From Helichrysum umbraculigerum (taxonomy: Eukaryota > Streptophyta > Magnoliopsida > Asterales > Asteraceae), in NCBI GenBank assembly GCA_949592205.1, contig CATIUR010000001.1, forward strand, positions 75,968,059 to 76,032,058: 64,000 nt of DNA, given 5' to 3'. Below are positions 10,200-23,300 of this stretch, one piece after another; the stretch's first letter is position 1, and each line of letters starts with the position of its first letter. The notes below the pieces were generated by a model, which was given only the letters and a program-made list of their open reading frames with translations, did not search any database and had not been told where the DNA came from. The translations under genes and the position numbers were made by a program.

Positions 10200-11529
10200 A
10201 TTCTAAGTATAAATAAAAACCCGATATTTTACAAGTCTAAATTATAATTAATTTTCACTTGTATTTGTCACGTTGTTCAACTCAAAAATATATAGTTTAA
10301 TTTAATTCCGAAGGGTAAACATAATTAACACAAAAATTAAAAACAAATAAAAATAAGATAAAAATACAACTATATAAACGGTGGTATCAAGTACCATTTT
10401 ATTAATCACTTGAAACAAAGTAAATATACAAAGTAAATAAGATTTTATCTGCTTAGGGATCATATTAGTAAGAATAAGCAATTAATTATATATTTAGAAG
10501 TCTAAGCAGATTGGTAGTATACATACCTCATGAAATTCAAATAAATTACTGTAAAATTACAACTAAATTTATCATTTATACATTTATATTTATAAAACTA
10601 TATCTTAGGTACCTTTATCCACATAGCATAATTAATACATGCATTACTCACATAAAGTGAATATTTTAATTATAGATAGTTCAAGACGATTACCGGTATT
10701 ATGATCCACATAAACAAATTAGACTCAATTTTCTAAGAAAACTCTTTATTGTTAGTATGAGTATTATCAAGTGCTTCCTTATTATATGATATACTGAAGA
10801 ATTCAGGTAAAACGCATAACACTGCATCATTAAATTTTCAAGGTAGCGGTTACTAAATAATGTATCTTTTCGAAACATATAACATACACTTGAATTTTTA
10901 AGGTTAGACAAATATCAAACATACTTGAAATATGCTATGTTATCTAAGTCTGTACGTAGTACAACAAAAGATCCCTTCTAGCATAATTCAAAATATATTT
11001 GAGAATATTAATTTAATTAAAGGTTTCAGTTCTGTACTTAGTACAACAAAGTTACCAGTAATTAAGTTAATACCCATATTGCTACTATTTGTCAATTCAA
11101 ATTAATATGTATAATAACAGTGTATGGCAATACCATCATTCAACAATTAAGACTCAATGTCATACATCATAGAATAGTAACACAAAATAATAAACAAGTA
11201 GTTAATTAACTTCTTAAGGCTTAGAAAATTTCATATAATTTGCCTACCAGTACATCATATGATGAAGCCATCTAAAGATTTAATAATAATAAACAAATTA
11301 TAACTTGTGGATATAGGTGTATAATCAAATAAATATAAACACATACCTGATAGAACCGCTGTAGTTCTAAAGCAAATTTATTTGAACCTACTACCATATC
11401 ATACTTAGGACTTAAGCTTATTATTGTGAAGCTTATTCTCCTAATGTACTATCATTTCCCTTAGTTTTTGCAAATAAAAACTTAAATGAAGGCGATTCCC
11501 CTTAGGTAACAAGCAAATGAATGCCATAC

Positions 11530-11571
<42 letters not shown>

Positions 11572-11621
11572 GAATGAACACAGAAATACTAACTATTACA
11601 AAATTACCCTTGGAAGACTAA
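10200..11621 (-). other. post-pol spacer of F1a with conserved palindromic blocks
   Basis: No coding frame. It contains blocks shared with the other copies: CTGTAC(G/T)TAGTACAA at 10950-10964 and 11032-11046, CATCATATGATG at 11253-11264, and CTCCTAATGTACTATCAT at about 11438-11455. A T46 run (A46 in element sense) at 11533-11578 follows the pol end; sister copies have 9 or fewer A's there. Confidence 0.75.
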
Positions 11622-14270
11622 TCACTCTGGATTTCTCATTCCGTTTAGTTGAACCAACGTCTCAAATCTTGCTCTGTCGAACGCCTTTGTATATAAGTCT
11701 ACTAAGTTATCCAATGATGGTACCTTAACTAACTTTATCAATTTCTTCTCAGCACAATCTCTAATAAAATGATGTCGAATATCAATATGCTTAGTTTTAC
11801 TGTGCTTCACCGGATTATTGGTGATCGACATAGTAGATTCGTTATCAATCATCATAGGAGTATTGGTTATATTTAACCCGTAATCCCGCAGTTGCTGTTG
11901 AATCCAAAGTACTTGCGAGCAACAGCTGCCAGCTGCAACATACTCAGCTTCACATGTTGAAATGGCTACCGAGGTTTGCTTCTTGCACTGCCAGGATACC
12001 AATCTACCTCCTAGGAATTGACATCCTCCGGTCGTAGATTTCCTATTCTGATTGCATCCTCCGTAATCCGAATCAGTATAAGCTACGAGATCTAAGTCTC
12101 CATCAATCGGATACCACAGACCCAGCTTAGGTTTCCCTTTGAGGTAACGAAAGATTCGTTTAACAGCTTGCATGTGTGACTCTTTCGGATTAGCCTGATA
12201 TCTTGCGCATAAACAAACAGCAAACATTATGTCAGGCCTAGAGGCTGTAAGATACATTAGTGATCCGATCATGGCTCTATAAAGAGTTGGATCCACATCG
12301 CTATCACTCGATGTATCTGGACCTAGTCCATGATTGACTGGAATTGGAGTATTGTAGACCTTACTTTCATCCATCTTGAAGCGTTCTAATAGCTCATATG
12401 TGTATTTAGATTGATGAATAAAGAATCCATCCTTCTTTTGATCAACTTGTAATCCTAAGAAGAAATTTAACTCTCCCATTGCAGACATTTCGAACCTTTT
12501 TCTCATGACTTTCTCAAATTCTTGACACATCTTTTCATCAGATGATCCAAAGATAATGTCATCAACATAAACTTGCACGAGAAGAAAATCTTTCTTTTTC
12601 CATTTCACAAACAGTGTACTATCAATCGATCCTCTTGTAAATCCATTCTCAAGTAGATACGTTGATAGTGTTCCATACCACATCCTTGGTGCTTGATGTA
12701 ATCCATATAGAGCCTTATTCAAACGATATACTCTATCTGGATACTCAGGATCAGCAAATCCTGGCGGTTGTGAAACGTACACCAATTCTTCCACTTTGCC
12801 ATACAAAAAGGCACTCTTAACATCCAACTGATACACTTTTATACCAAAATATGATGCGAATGCTAAGAATACTCTAATTGCTTCTAGCCTAGCAACTGGT
12901 GCAAACACTTCATTATAGTCAATACCTTCTTGTTGATTAAAACCTTAAACCACCAGACGAGCTTTATTGCGAGTAACGATTCCTTTATCAGCTCTCTTGC
13001 ACTTAAATACCCATCTAGTTCCAATTGGATATTCTCCCTTTGGTAGGTCAACCAACTCCCATACTTGTAATTTAGAGTTGCTTCTACCCACGAACTTTCT
13101 TTTAAAGCCATTTGAACATTTTTCGGCTCAATTTATGAGATAAAGCATGAATGAAGACATTGATTAGGAATCCCTGTCTCTTTCAATGCAATATACAAGC
13201 TTTGGTATTCAGAATTCTCAGACGTACTAGTTCTGGATTGATGTCTAGTTTGAACCGGAGTATTAATATCACCGATGATGTTTTTAACGGGATGATTCTT
13301 ACTCGTTCTAGTTGAAGTAACAGGTTCAACCGGTAACCCATCTTCCAAATTAGTACCAATTTCTTCCAATTCAGGTACATCTTCCGTACGTGCTGAAGAT
13401 ATCCTTAAATGTTTCAAAGGAGTAAGTATGTTATCAAACTTTGTAGAAAGATCATCAGGATCTTCTGTTTCTTGAGACTTATCCTCTGAAGGTTGTTGTG
13501 ACTCGCTTGTGGAAGCTTGATCTGAGTCAACATTAGTCTTGATTCCAGACTGCTTAACACTTGATGTTGAAGCGGGACCAATATTCTCATCTTCAAACAA
13601 TAAATGTTCAGCTATCTCTGAATCACTGACATAGTCACTAATAGGAACTTTAAATGATGCAAAAAGATCAGAATAATCAAATTGCCAATCTAAGCCCTTA
13701 TGAACATCAGGTGAGTAGCTCGTAACCTCAATATTATAAACTACCTCCAAACGTCCTGTGACTTTATTAAAGACTCTCTTGTTTGGCGACTTGGGCATAT
13801 AACCTAGGAAAAATCCTTCGTCAGCCTTCTCACCAAATTTTGCTTGATGTCCAGTCTTTAATATGATGCATGAAACTCCAAAGGGTTCAAACCCTTTTAA
13901 GTTAGGTTTCTTATTGTTCAAAAGCTCATAACAAGTCTTGTTATGTCTCTTAACCGTAAGAACTCTATTAAGAACATAACATGCTGTATTCACTGCTTCT
14001 GCCCAAAAGATGACCGGAAGCTTTGAATCAGCAAGCATTGTTCTAGCAGCTTCAATCAACGTCCTATTTTTCCTTTCAGCAACACCATTCTATTGAGGTT
14101 CATAAGGTGCACTGAATTGATGTAATATCCCTTTGCTTAAGCAATAGATATTCAACGTTGAATTCTTAAACTCTGTTCCATTGTCACTACGAATACGCTT
14201 TACTCTCTTTTTATAGACATTCTCTATTAGATCAAAGAACTCAATTAGAATTCCAGGAGTCTCATCCTTT
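11622..14270 (-). pseudogene. pol: copia pol, 3' part: integrase core end, RT, RNase H
   Basis: This is the downstream half of the F1a pol, split from its start (24416-25188) by the LARD insertion. It has the integrase motif IRSDNGTEF, then a TAG near 14087-14089 at the Q of PQQNGVAERKN. RT has YVDD, and the RNase H end LVDLYTKAF reaches the stop at 11622. Damage: the TAG just named, a TAA in place of CAA near 13133, a deletion of about 25 nt after KESSWVEA (about 13075) that shifts the frame, and a TAA in place of CAA near 12945. The three stops fit C-to-T change against F1b. The last 428 codons are open. Confidence 0.92.
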
Positions 14271-14275
14271 GATCC

Positions 14276-17200
14276 TGTCGCACCCCCAAAACACGTGGCA
14301 GCGGAAACATGATGTGTCACGGGGGCTACGACCAAATCGAATATCATAGCACAAAGATTAAAGCAAACGACCTCTATATGAGATGTTTGAAAAATATTAT
14401 ATTACCATAATTCAAATGTTTACAAAATATCTGGAGTTCGCATAAACCGTTAGAGATTTCTAATGCATAAATGTTGATACAAAATATCGTAATGCAATCT
14501 AATCTCTTGTTGTTTGTGAAAACATGCGACTCGAGCTAATGCTTCCAAAAACATCCTACTTTCTTGATTCCTGTGGGTAGTCCTACTGCGTCTGTAAACC
14601 TGAGAATACATACTAAAAGGGTCAACATAAAGTTGGTGAGTTCATAGGTTTAATCTGTAAAGGAATTCATGTAAACACAAGGTTTTCTGTTTGTAAAATA
14701 GAGTTTTGTAAAATGGAGTTTCTGTGTTAAATCAAGTTCTGCGTAATAAAGTTCTATAAAAACAGTTTATGTGTGAAATTAAGTTCTGCATAACAAAGTT
14801 TCTGTATAATAAAGATTCTGTATGCTATAGTATTGTATACTATAGTCCTGTTTAGTATTGCCATGAGCTCATGTATCCGAAGCTTTAACAAATTCTGCTG
14901 CCTCTATGTGTCTAATCCGGGACACATCCTGATTCAAATAATCATGCGCCTGTGGGTTAGCTGGAGCGACCAGCTCGGACGGGATTGTCAATCCCAATAG
15001 TACTATTCACAATTATTCGCGCTTTATGAAATTAACGAACCATGAAATTGAGGTCTTATTGGTGGATTAGTTCTGCTACTCATGCAATAAGTATATGTTT
15101 TGTTTCTGTTTAAGTTTCTGTTTCTGTTTCTAGCAATCATAAGTAAAATCTGTAAAAGTTTCTGCTTCTGTTTAAGTACAAATCTGTAAAAGCATGTGTA
15201 TGTATTCTCCCCCAAAACAGTTCAAAAACAAGTAAAAGGGGGCTATGAAACTCACCTGAGATTTGCAAATAGCAAGCAAATATCAAATAAGCAAGCAAGG
15301 TCCAAAGCGCAACCTTCTAACGTCCTAAACGTATAAGGTTGTATAAGTAGATGTCTTATAAGACCATCTATAGCGATTGTATAAGTGGGGGTCAATGTCC
15401 ACTTAAGCCAATCGTGTAGGTGGAGGGTTAATGTCCACCTAGAGCTAGTTCATCAACTAGTATGTCCAAATTAGTTGTTCAAGTTTGTTTATTAAAAGCG
15501 TGTACGACCCGTTGGTGAAAGTTTGTAATAATAATTCATTTAGACATTATTATCAAGTTTGTTTTATTGTATGCTATTCAGTAGTACAAATCGTGTGTTG
15601 CAAATAGATTATTTTAGCTTGTATAAGCCTTAAACCGTAGGTCAAAGTTGGTCAACTCGTTGGTCAAAGCTGGTCAAACTGGTCAAAGTTGGTCAAACCT
15701 GGTCAAACTGGTCAAGGTTGGTCAAACTTGGTCAAACTAGTCAAGGTTGGTCAAACTTGGTCAAACTAGTCAAGGTTGGTCAAACCTAGTCAAACTAGTC
15801 AAGGTTGGTCAAACCTAGTCAAACTAGTCAAGGTTGGTCAAACCAGGTCAATATATGAGTCACTTCTCAATCTATGAGTCACTTATTGATTTTATGAGTC
15901 ACTTACTGATTTTAGAGTCACTTCTCAATTTATGAGTCACTTACTGATTTTATGAGTCACTTCTCAATTTATGAGTCACTTACTGATTTTATGAGTCACT
16001 TACCAATTGATAGAGTCACTTATCAATTTATAGAGTCACTTACCAATTGATAGAGTCACTTACCAATTTATAGAGTCACTTACTGATTTATAGAGTCACT
16101 TACCAATTGATAGAGTCACTTACCAAATTAAGTGTCGGTTTCTAATTTGGGAAATTTTCAAGTCTCGTTTCTGGTCAAGGACAATAATTAAGCCATCCTA
16201 ACACATTTTTGTTACCACTTTCCAAAAATAGTAAGTTTTGTCGTTTTTAGCTACCGAGCCGTTTTTGTTGACTTAGTCAAACCTACTCGGTTTGACCCGA
16301 AACTTTTACCCAAACCATACATCAGTTTATAGAGTCAAAATAATTTATCGGTTCGTGTCGGAGTTCACCCAAAGTGTTGGTTCTTAACATGCAACCTAAG
16401 ATTTCAAGATTTCATATTTTTCGACTTTTGTCGGTTTGGTTCGCCATTTTATTTTTACCACTTATGGTCCAAACTAGGGTCTTAGATTTTTACCAACTGA
16501 TCATGTATGTATCTAGTCTAACATATAATTTTTACAGCAACCATAGTGTCCATTTACATATTTAAACAAATTCGCGTATGAACCGTACTCATTTTCCGAA
16601 AACTTCCAGACCAGACTCAAAGAACAGTTTATAGCCAAAAATATGTACGGATCTGGAAAAAGTGTAAAACACGAAAGTTGTAGATCTTTTCAATACGCAA
16701 CTTTTAAAAAAAAATTCGTTGTCTAGTTCTTCCTACAACTCCAGATATGCTCGTTTTTGTAAACTGATTTTTCTGGGACAGATTCTGTGTTTTTGTATAT
16801 GTTTGGTAAAAACGTATTTTAACAAGGATTTTGGACATAAACAAGTTAGATGAACTATAAATCATCAAAATCAGCAGCATTTAAGTATATTAATCAAGGG
16901 AAAGTGGTTCCTTACAATGAGATTGATGAGAAGAAGAGGAAGATGAAAGTGAGGTGCTTGATCCTAGTTTCCTTCTTGTGATTACTTCTTTTAAATTGAT
17001 AGTGTTTAATGGTGGTTGTGGTAGTTCTTGGTGGTGGTTTACGGTGGTTTAAATCTCTGTGTTTTTAGTGAGAGAAGATGTTTAGAGAGAAGTGGGAGTG
17101 ATTGAATGAAAAGGGTGATGAGTGAAATGATGGAGTGAAGGGTTGCATGTAATGGGAGTGGTGTAGTAGGAGGTGACCATGTGAGGTCACATGGGATCAC

Positions 17201-17954
17201 ATGGGGGCAGGAGGGGGCTGGCCTAGGGGGCCCACTCAAGGGTATATTGGTCACTTTCTTATTCCCAATTTAATTTGTTACGTTTCCCGTTCGTTTACCC
17301 GATTGTTTAGACGTTTATTTAGACGTTAAACGTTTAATACACGCGTTTAAGTAACGGTTTAAATTCTGATATTTTCACTTGAAATATTTAATATAAATAC
17401 TTGAAAACATTTATAAAAATGTTCCGTCTTTTGATCGTTCTCGATTTGCGTGCTCATTGTACGGAGGTTTAATCGCGTAACGTTTTCTTTCGTCGTTTTC
17501 ATTCACGATATGTTTGGGATTATTTTTCATTGAAGTATTATTAAAATACTTTAATTTGAGTTGTCAATTCATTTATTGACTTTTGTTTGGTTGCCGAATT
17601 CGATTCGCGCATTTTTACCGTGTTTGAGACGTTTTAGCCAAAACGTCTAAGTTTTTCGTGTATTATTATATAAAAATAATAATATATGATAAATAACTTC
17701 TAAAAAATAGATTTAAGTTATTTATAGAAATGTTTTCACCAACGTCGTATATTCTGTCGGACTCCGTCCGGTTGTTTCGCGAAATTACAATTAATTACGT
17801 ATGCGTAATATAAAACAATTATGTAGTCGTATATTCACATAAATATACAAATAGTTACAAGTAATTACAAGTATTAAGCCTAAATCACATCTAAATACAC
17901 GTAATTAGGGTTTCTGTTAAGTTTAAAAGTTAACCTAAATTGGCGGGTGTCACA
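14276..17954 (-). repeat. 3' LTR of the - strand LARD (3,679 bp)
   Basis: Ends TGTCGCACC... and ...GTGTCACA as given on the + strand. It contains a GGTCAAAC-type tandem repeat (about 15645-15845) and a GAGTCACTTA-type tandem repeat of about 20-bp units (about 15850-16130). There is no reliable coding; short frames here are chance. It matches 20383-24415 closely apart from the extra repeats there. Confidence 0.9.
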
Positions 17955-20382
17955 TTCTCCCCCTGTTAGGAGAATTTCGTCCCGAAATTTGCTTGTAGTC
18001 ATAGTTTGTGTGGGATCTAGCGAAAGTGTGAGTATTTCTGACGTTTAACTAAGTCCATGTAAAGAAAGTTCGTTGTTGTGATGCAACGCATCCCTTTGTA
18101 TACGTTTGGAGAATTATCTCCGTGTACTATTAGTAGGACAAATATTCCTAGATAGTCAGTAGTAGTAAGGTCATTTACTATAAGGTTCGTAGTAGGAAAA
18201 CATTCCTATGTGGCTCGTAGTTCGTGTGAGTGTGACAGTTAGTTGGATTATATCCAATATAAATTGCTGGAAACGCATTTCCAATAAGTAAACTGTTAAG
18301 AGACCCAAAGATGGTCTAATGTAAAAGTCATCAGAAAACGTAAGTCGTAATCCCAAGAGGTATATGGAAGAATTTGCTTGCTAAGTTCAAAGTGCAAGTT
18401 CTACGATGTGCTTGGCACCTAGATCGGTGGGGTGTGATTGTGTATTGGACTAAACTAATCTAGTATCGTATAAGGTTGAAATAATTATGTCATTGTCTCC
18501 TTTAGTTTTATCCTCCAATAGTTTTGTATTAGTCTTTGTCACCTCTATCATTAACGTCTCGGTTTGTCTCTATAAGAATTAACTTCATCCGATTTTGCAA
18601 GATCGAGTATTACTACTATCAAACCGACTACTAAGAGAATCTTATTTCGTACTAGTCTATTGTACCTATGCCTTTATTGGAAAACCACAATCCAACTTCT
18701 TATCTTAGAATTTCCTTAGCAATGTTTCAGGTGTAATTGGTATTCTAGTTCCAAAATGGGATTAAAGGTTAGATCATAGAGAAAGATTGAGTGAAAATCA
18801 AGTGTTTGTTGATACATATGGTTTTCTTTTGCCAAAAACGTCATCGTAATTTTTGATAACTTTTTTTTTTATGAATTTTGAAAATTCTGTAAAAACATTT
18901 TGTGGCAAAATTTGTTTAAAATCGCTGCTGACGTGAATCTGTTGAAAACCCTTGTCATTAACAAAACGGGGAAAATTTTGTTTAACAAAAATCCTTTGAA
19001 AAATTGAAGTTGTGGGAAATTTCGAGTAACCGTTTGATGAAAATTCGTTAAAGGCTCAAATAGATGAAAATACGTTGAAAACTCTGGTCACTGAAAAGTG
19101 TTGAAAATTCTGTTTGTCCAAAATCCGTTGGAAGATTTATGTTTGTGAATAATTCGTGGAAAATGTCTGACGAAAGATTTATTTGAAAATTGTTTCCTAC
19201 ACACAGTACATGTTTAGTGGAATTTCTACTAGTCCTAAGCGAATTCTATTTTGCACACTAGTCTTAATTGCAAGGCAGCGACTTCGTCTCTAGTCTCCAT
19301 CACCTGGAGATGGATAGTTTCTATGGTTTCGCTAAGATTTTGTCGACCCTCAAGGATCTGTGCAACTCGGCCCTATGCCAGGTGCATCCAACCTAAAAGG
19401 ATTTCGTTTGTTCTAACTCCATAGTGTTTATTCTATTTTCGTGGAGGCGTAGCCTAGCAGCTAGTACCAGAACGGTATGGTAAGTGGGTTCATGTGCGTA
19501 TAGAGAGGTTCGCATGTCGATAGCTTCTCCGTCCTCTGTAGAAATCAATATTCCTTCTTCAGTTCTCCAAGTCTCAAGTGTTACAGGGTAACCAATTCCA
19601 TTGGCGGACATCTGCCCTACAACGGGTCCTAGTGGGTGGAGTATCAGTAGTAGTGGTATGAATAGGACAAGTTCTAGTTCGAGGTGGTGTGTTTGTTCTT
19701 CTAGTCGTGTGTAGCACGAGCGCTCCATGGGTCTATGATACAAGTGGGAACGAAGAGTGCGAAGTGACGGGAGGAAGTGTAGTTCATCTAGGTGTCGAAG
19801 TATTGTACGGTTTAAGTTCTATACGTGTTCCCGAGTGATTTGGTTGCGAGCGAAAAGAAGAGGGTGAAGTAGGCGTCACTTATTTGGGTGGCGAATCCTT
19901 TGGTGGATTCTCCTCAAGTGAGTCCTATTTGGTTATATTGTTTCCTGATTCGGTTGGGCGAGCAGGTACCATGGAAATCTCCACTGTAGTATGTAAGGCT
20001 AGATCCTCGTTTTCGATGTCAGGTGACGTAGTTGTGGGAGTGGTTACCGTGAAGGGTGGCAAATAAGTTTAGTGTACGTAAGGTTATACATATATATACA
20101 TATATATACACATAAAAGCCTAGCACATAAGCACATATAAAGGTTGGTCCCGTTCTATCCTCGGTCTACGTCTGCTACTGTACTCTCGTTCACTATAACC
20201 ATTTCAGGTCTTGCATCGAATCTCCTTTAATTGTACATAGTTGATCAGGCTATGTTAAATTAAATTCAATTGATGCAATCGCTGAACCAGTCGTACCGAA
20301 CAAGGAATACTAACCTAACGGTTATAGTCTAGGTCACTAATGCAATCCTAGTTCGCTATAACCAATGGCTCTGATACCAATC
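17955..20382 (-). other. internal region of the - strand LARD
   Basis: The 2.4-kb internal domain. Next to the left LTR is a purine tract (17955-17967, AACAGGGGGAGAA on the - strand). Next to the right LTR is TGGTATCAGAGCC (20367-20379 as its complement), the site matching initiator tRNA-Met. A short reading frame of 116 codons (19743-19393) has a partner in the other copy, with words such as YTRLEEQTHHLE and LAARLRLHENRI. It may be a relic of a gag region, but the frame is not conserved throughout. No protease, integrase or RT motif is present. Confidence 0.75.
19393..19743 (-). pseudogene. short gag-like relic in LARD
   Basis: An open frame of 116 codons, also seen in the + strand copy at 45347-45628 but shifted there after about 52 codons. 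Residues near the end (LVLAARLRLHENRI) have an amphipathic helix look, as in gypsy gag proteins. This is weak evidence; it may be non-functional sequence kept in a young family. No zinc knuckle is seen. Confidence 0.35.
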
Positions 20383-23300
20383 TGTCGCACCCCCAAAACA
20401 CGTGGCAGCGGAAACATGATGTGTCACGGGGGCTACGACCAAATCGAATATCATAGCACAAAGATTAAAGCAAACGACCTCTATATGAGATGTTTGAAAA
20501 ATATTATATTACCATAATTCAAATGTTTACAAAATATCTGGAGTTCGCATAAACCGTTAGAGATTTCTAATGCATAAATGTTGATACAAAATATCGTAAT
20601 GCAATCTAATCTCTTGTTGTTTGTGAAAACATGCGACTCGAGCTAATGCTTCCAAAAACATCCTACTTTCTTGATTCCTGTGGGTAGTCCTACTGCGTCT
20701 GTAAACCTGAGAATACATACTAAAAGGGTCAACATAAAGTTGGTGAGTTCATAGGTTTAATCTGTAAAGGAATTCATGTAAACACAAGGTTTTCTGTTTG
20801 TAAAATAGAGTTTTGTAAAATGGAGTTTCTGTGTTAAATCAAGTTCTGCGTAATAAAGTTCTATAAAAATAGTTTATGTGTGAAATTAAGTTCTGCATAA
20901 CAAAGTTTCTGTATAATAAAGATTCTGTATGCTATAGTATTGTATACTATAGTCCTGTTTAGTATTGCCATGAGCTCATGTATCCGAAGCTTTAACAAAT
21001 TCTGCTGCCTCTATGTGTCTAATCCGGGACACATCCTGATTCAAATAATCATGCGCCCGTGGGTTAGCTGGAGCGACCAGCTCGGACGGGATTGTCAATC
21101 CCAATAGTACTATTCACAATTATTCGCGCTTTATGAAATTAACGAACCATGAAATTGAGGTCTTATTGGTGGATTAGTTCTGCTACTCATGCAATAAGTA
21201 TATGTTTTGTTTCTGTTTAAGTTTCTGTTTCTGTTTCTAGCAATCATAAGTAAAATCTGTAAAAGTTTCTGCTTCTGTTTAAGTACAAATCTGTAAAAGC
21301 ATGTGTATGTATTCTCCCCCAAAACAGTTCAAAAACAAGTAAAAGGGGGCTATGAAACTCACCTGAGATTAGCAAATAGCAAGCAAATATCAAATAAGCA
21401 AGCAAGGTCCAAAGCGCAACCTTCTAACGTCCTAAACGTATAAGGTTGTATAAGTAGATGTCTTATAAGACCATCTATAGCGATTGTATAAGTGGGGGTC
21501 AATGTCCACTTAAGCCAATCGTGTAGGTGGAGGGTTAATGTCCACCTAGAGCTAGTTCATCAACTAGTATGTCCAAATTAGTTGTTCAAGTTTGTTTATT
21601 AAAAGCGTGTACGACCCGTTGGTGAAAGTTTGTAATAATAATTCATTTAGACATTATTATCAAGTTTGTTTTATTGTATGCTATTCAGTAGTACAAATCG
21701 TGTGTTGCAAATAGATTATTTTAGCTTGTATAAGCCTTAAACCGTAGGTCAAAGTTGGTCAACTCGTTGGTCAAAGCTGGTCAAACTGGTCAAAGTTGGT
21801 CAAACCTGGTCAAACTGGTCAAGGTTGGTCAAACTTGGTCAAACTAGTCAAGGTTGGTCAAACTTGGTCAAACTAGTCAAGGTTGGTCAAACCTAGTCAA
21901 ACTAGTCAAGGTTGGTCAAACCTAGTCAAACTAGTCAAGGTTGGTCAAACCAGGTCAATATATGAGTCACTTCTCAATCTATGAGTCACTTATTGATTTT
22001 ATGAGTCACTTACTGATTTTAGAGTCAGTTCTCAATTTATGAGTCACTTATTGATTTTATGAGTCACTTACTGATTTTATGAGTCACTTCTCAATTTATG
22101 AGTCACTTACTGATTTTATGAGTCACTTCTCAATTTATGAGTCACTTACTGATTTTATGAGTCACTTACCAATTGATAGAGTCACTTATCAATTTATAGA
22201 GTCACTTACCAATTGATAGAGTCACTTACCAATTTATAGAGTCACTTACTGATTTATAGAGTCACTTACCAATTGATAGAGTCACTTACCAAATTAAGTG
22301 TCGGTTTCTAATTTGGGAAATTTTCAAGTCTCGTTTCTGGTCAAGGACAATAATTAAGCCATCCTAACACATTTTTGTTACCACTTTCCAAAAATAGTAA
22401 GTTTTGTCGTTTTTAGCTACCGAGCCGTTTTTGTTGACTTAGTCAAACCTACTCGGTTTGACCCGAAACTTTTACCCAAACCATACATCAGTTTATAGAG
22501 TCAAAATAATTTATCGGTTCGAGTCGGAGTTCACCCAAAGTGTTGGTTCTTAACATGCAACCTAAGATTTCAAGATTTCATATTTTTCGACTTTTGTCGG
22601 TTTGGTTCGCCATTTTATTTCTACCACTTATGGTCCAAACTAGGGTCTTAGATTTTTACCAACTGATCATGTATGTATCTAGTCTAACATATAATTTTTA
22701 CAGCAACCATAGTGTCCATTTACATATTTAAACAAATTCGCGTATGAACCGTACTCATTTTCCGAAAACTTCCAGACCAGACTCAAAGAACAGTTTATAG
22801 CCAAAAATACGTACGGATCTGGAAAAAGTGTAAAACACGAAAGTTGTAGATCTTTTCAATACGCAACTTTTAAAAAAAAAAATTCGTTGTCTAGTTCTTC
22901 CTACAACTCCAGATATGCTCGTTTTTGTAAACTGATTTTTCTGGGACAGATTCTGTGTTTTTGTATATGTTTGGTAAAAACGTATTTTAACAAGGATTTT
23001 GGACATAAACAAGTTAGATGAATTATAAATCATCAAAATCAGCAGCATTTAAGTATATTAATCAAGGGAAAGTGGTTCCTTACAATGAGATTGATGAGAA
23101 GAAGAGGAAGATGAAAGTGAGGTGCTTGATCCTAGTTTCCTTCTTGTGATTACTTCTTTTAAATTGATAGTGTTTAATGGTGGTTGTGGTAGTTCTTGGT
23201 GGTGGTTTACGGTGGTTAAAATCTCTGTGTTTTTAGTGAGAGATTCTGCGTTTTTGTATATGTTTGGTAAAAACGTATTTTAACAAGGATTTTGGACATA

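Noticed and set aside
15024..15215. Small open frames in LARD LTRs (for example 15024-15215, 16374-16565, 17039-17254 and their copies near 21131, 22540 and 23500)
   Set aside because: They occur twice only because the LTR is duplicated. They have no domain, no consistent start context, and low-complexity composition.
15645..16130. Centromeric or host satellite
   Set aside because: The TTGACCA and GAGTCACTTA arrays lie inside LTRs and recur at the same place in each copy, so they are LTR subrepeats.
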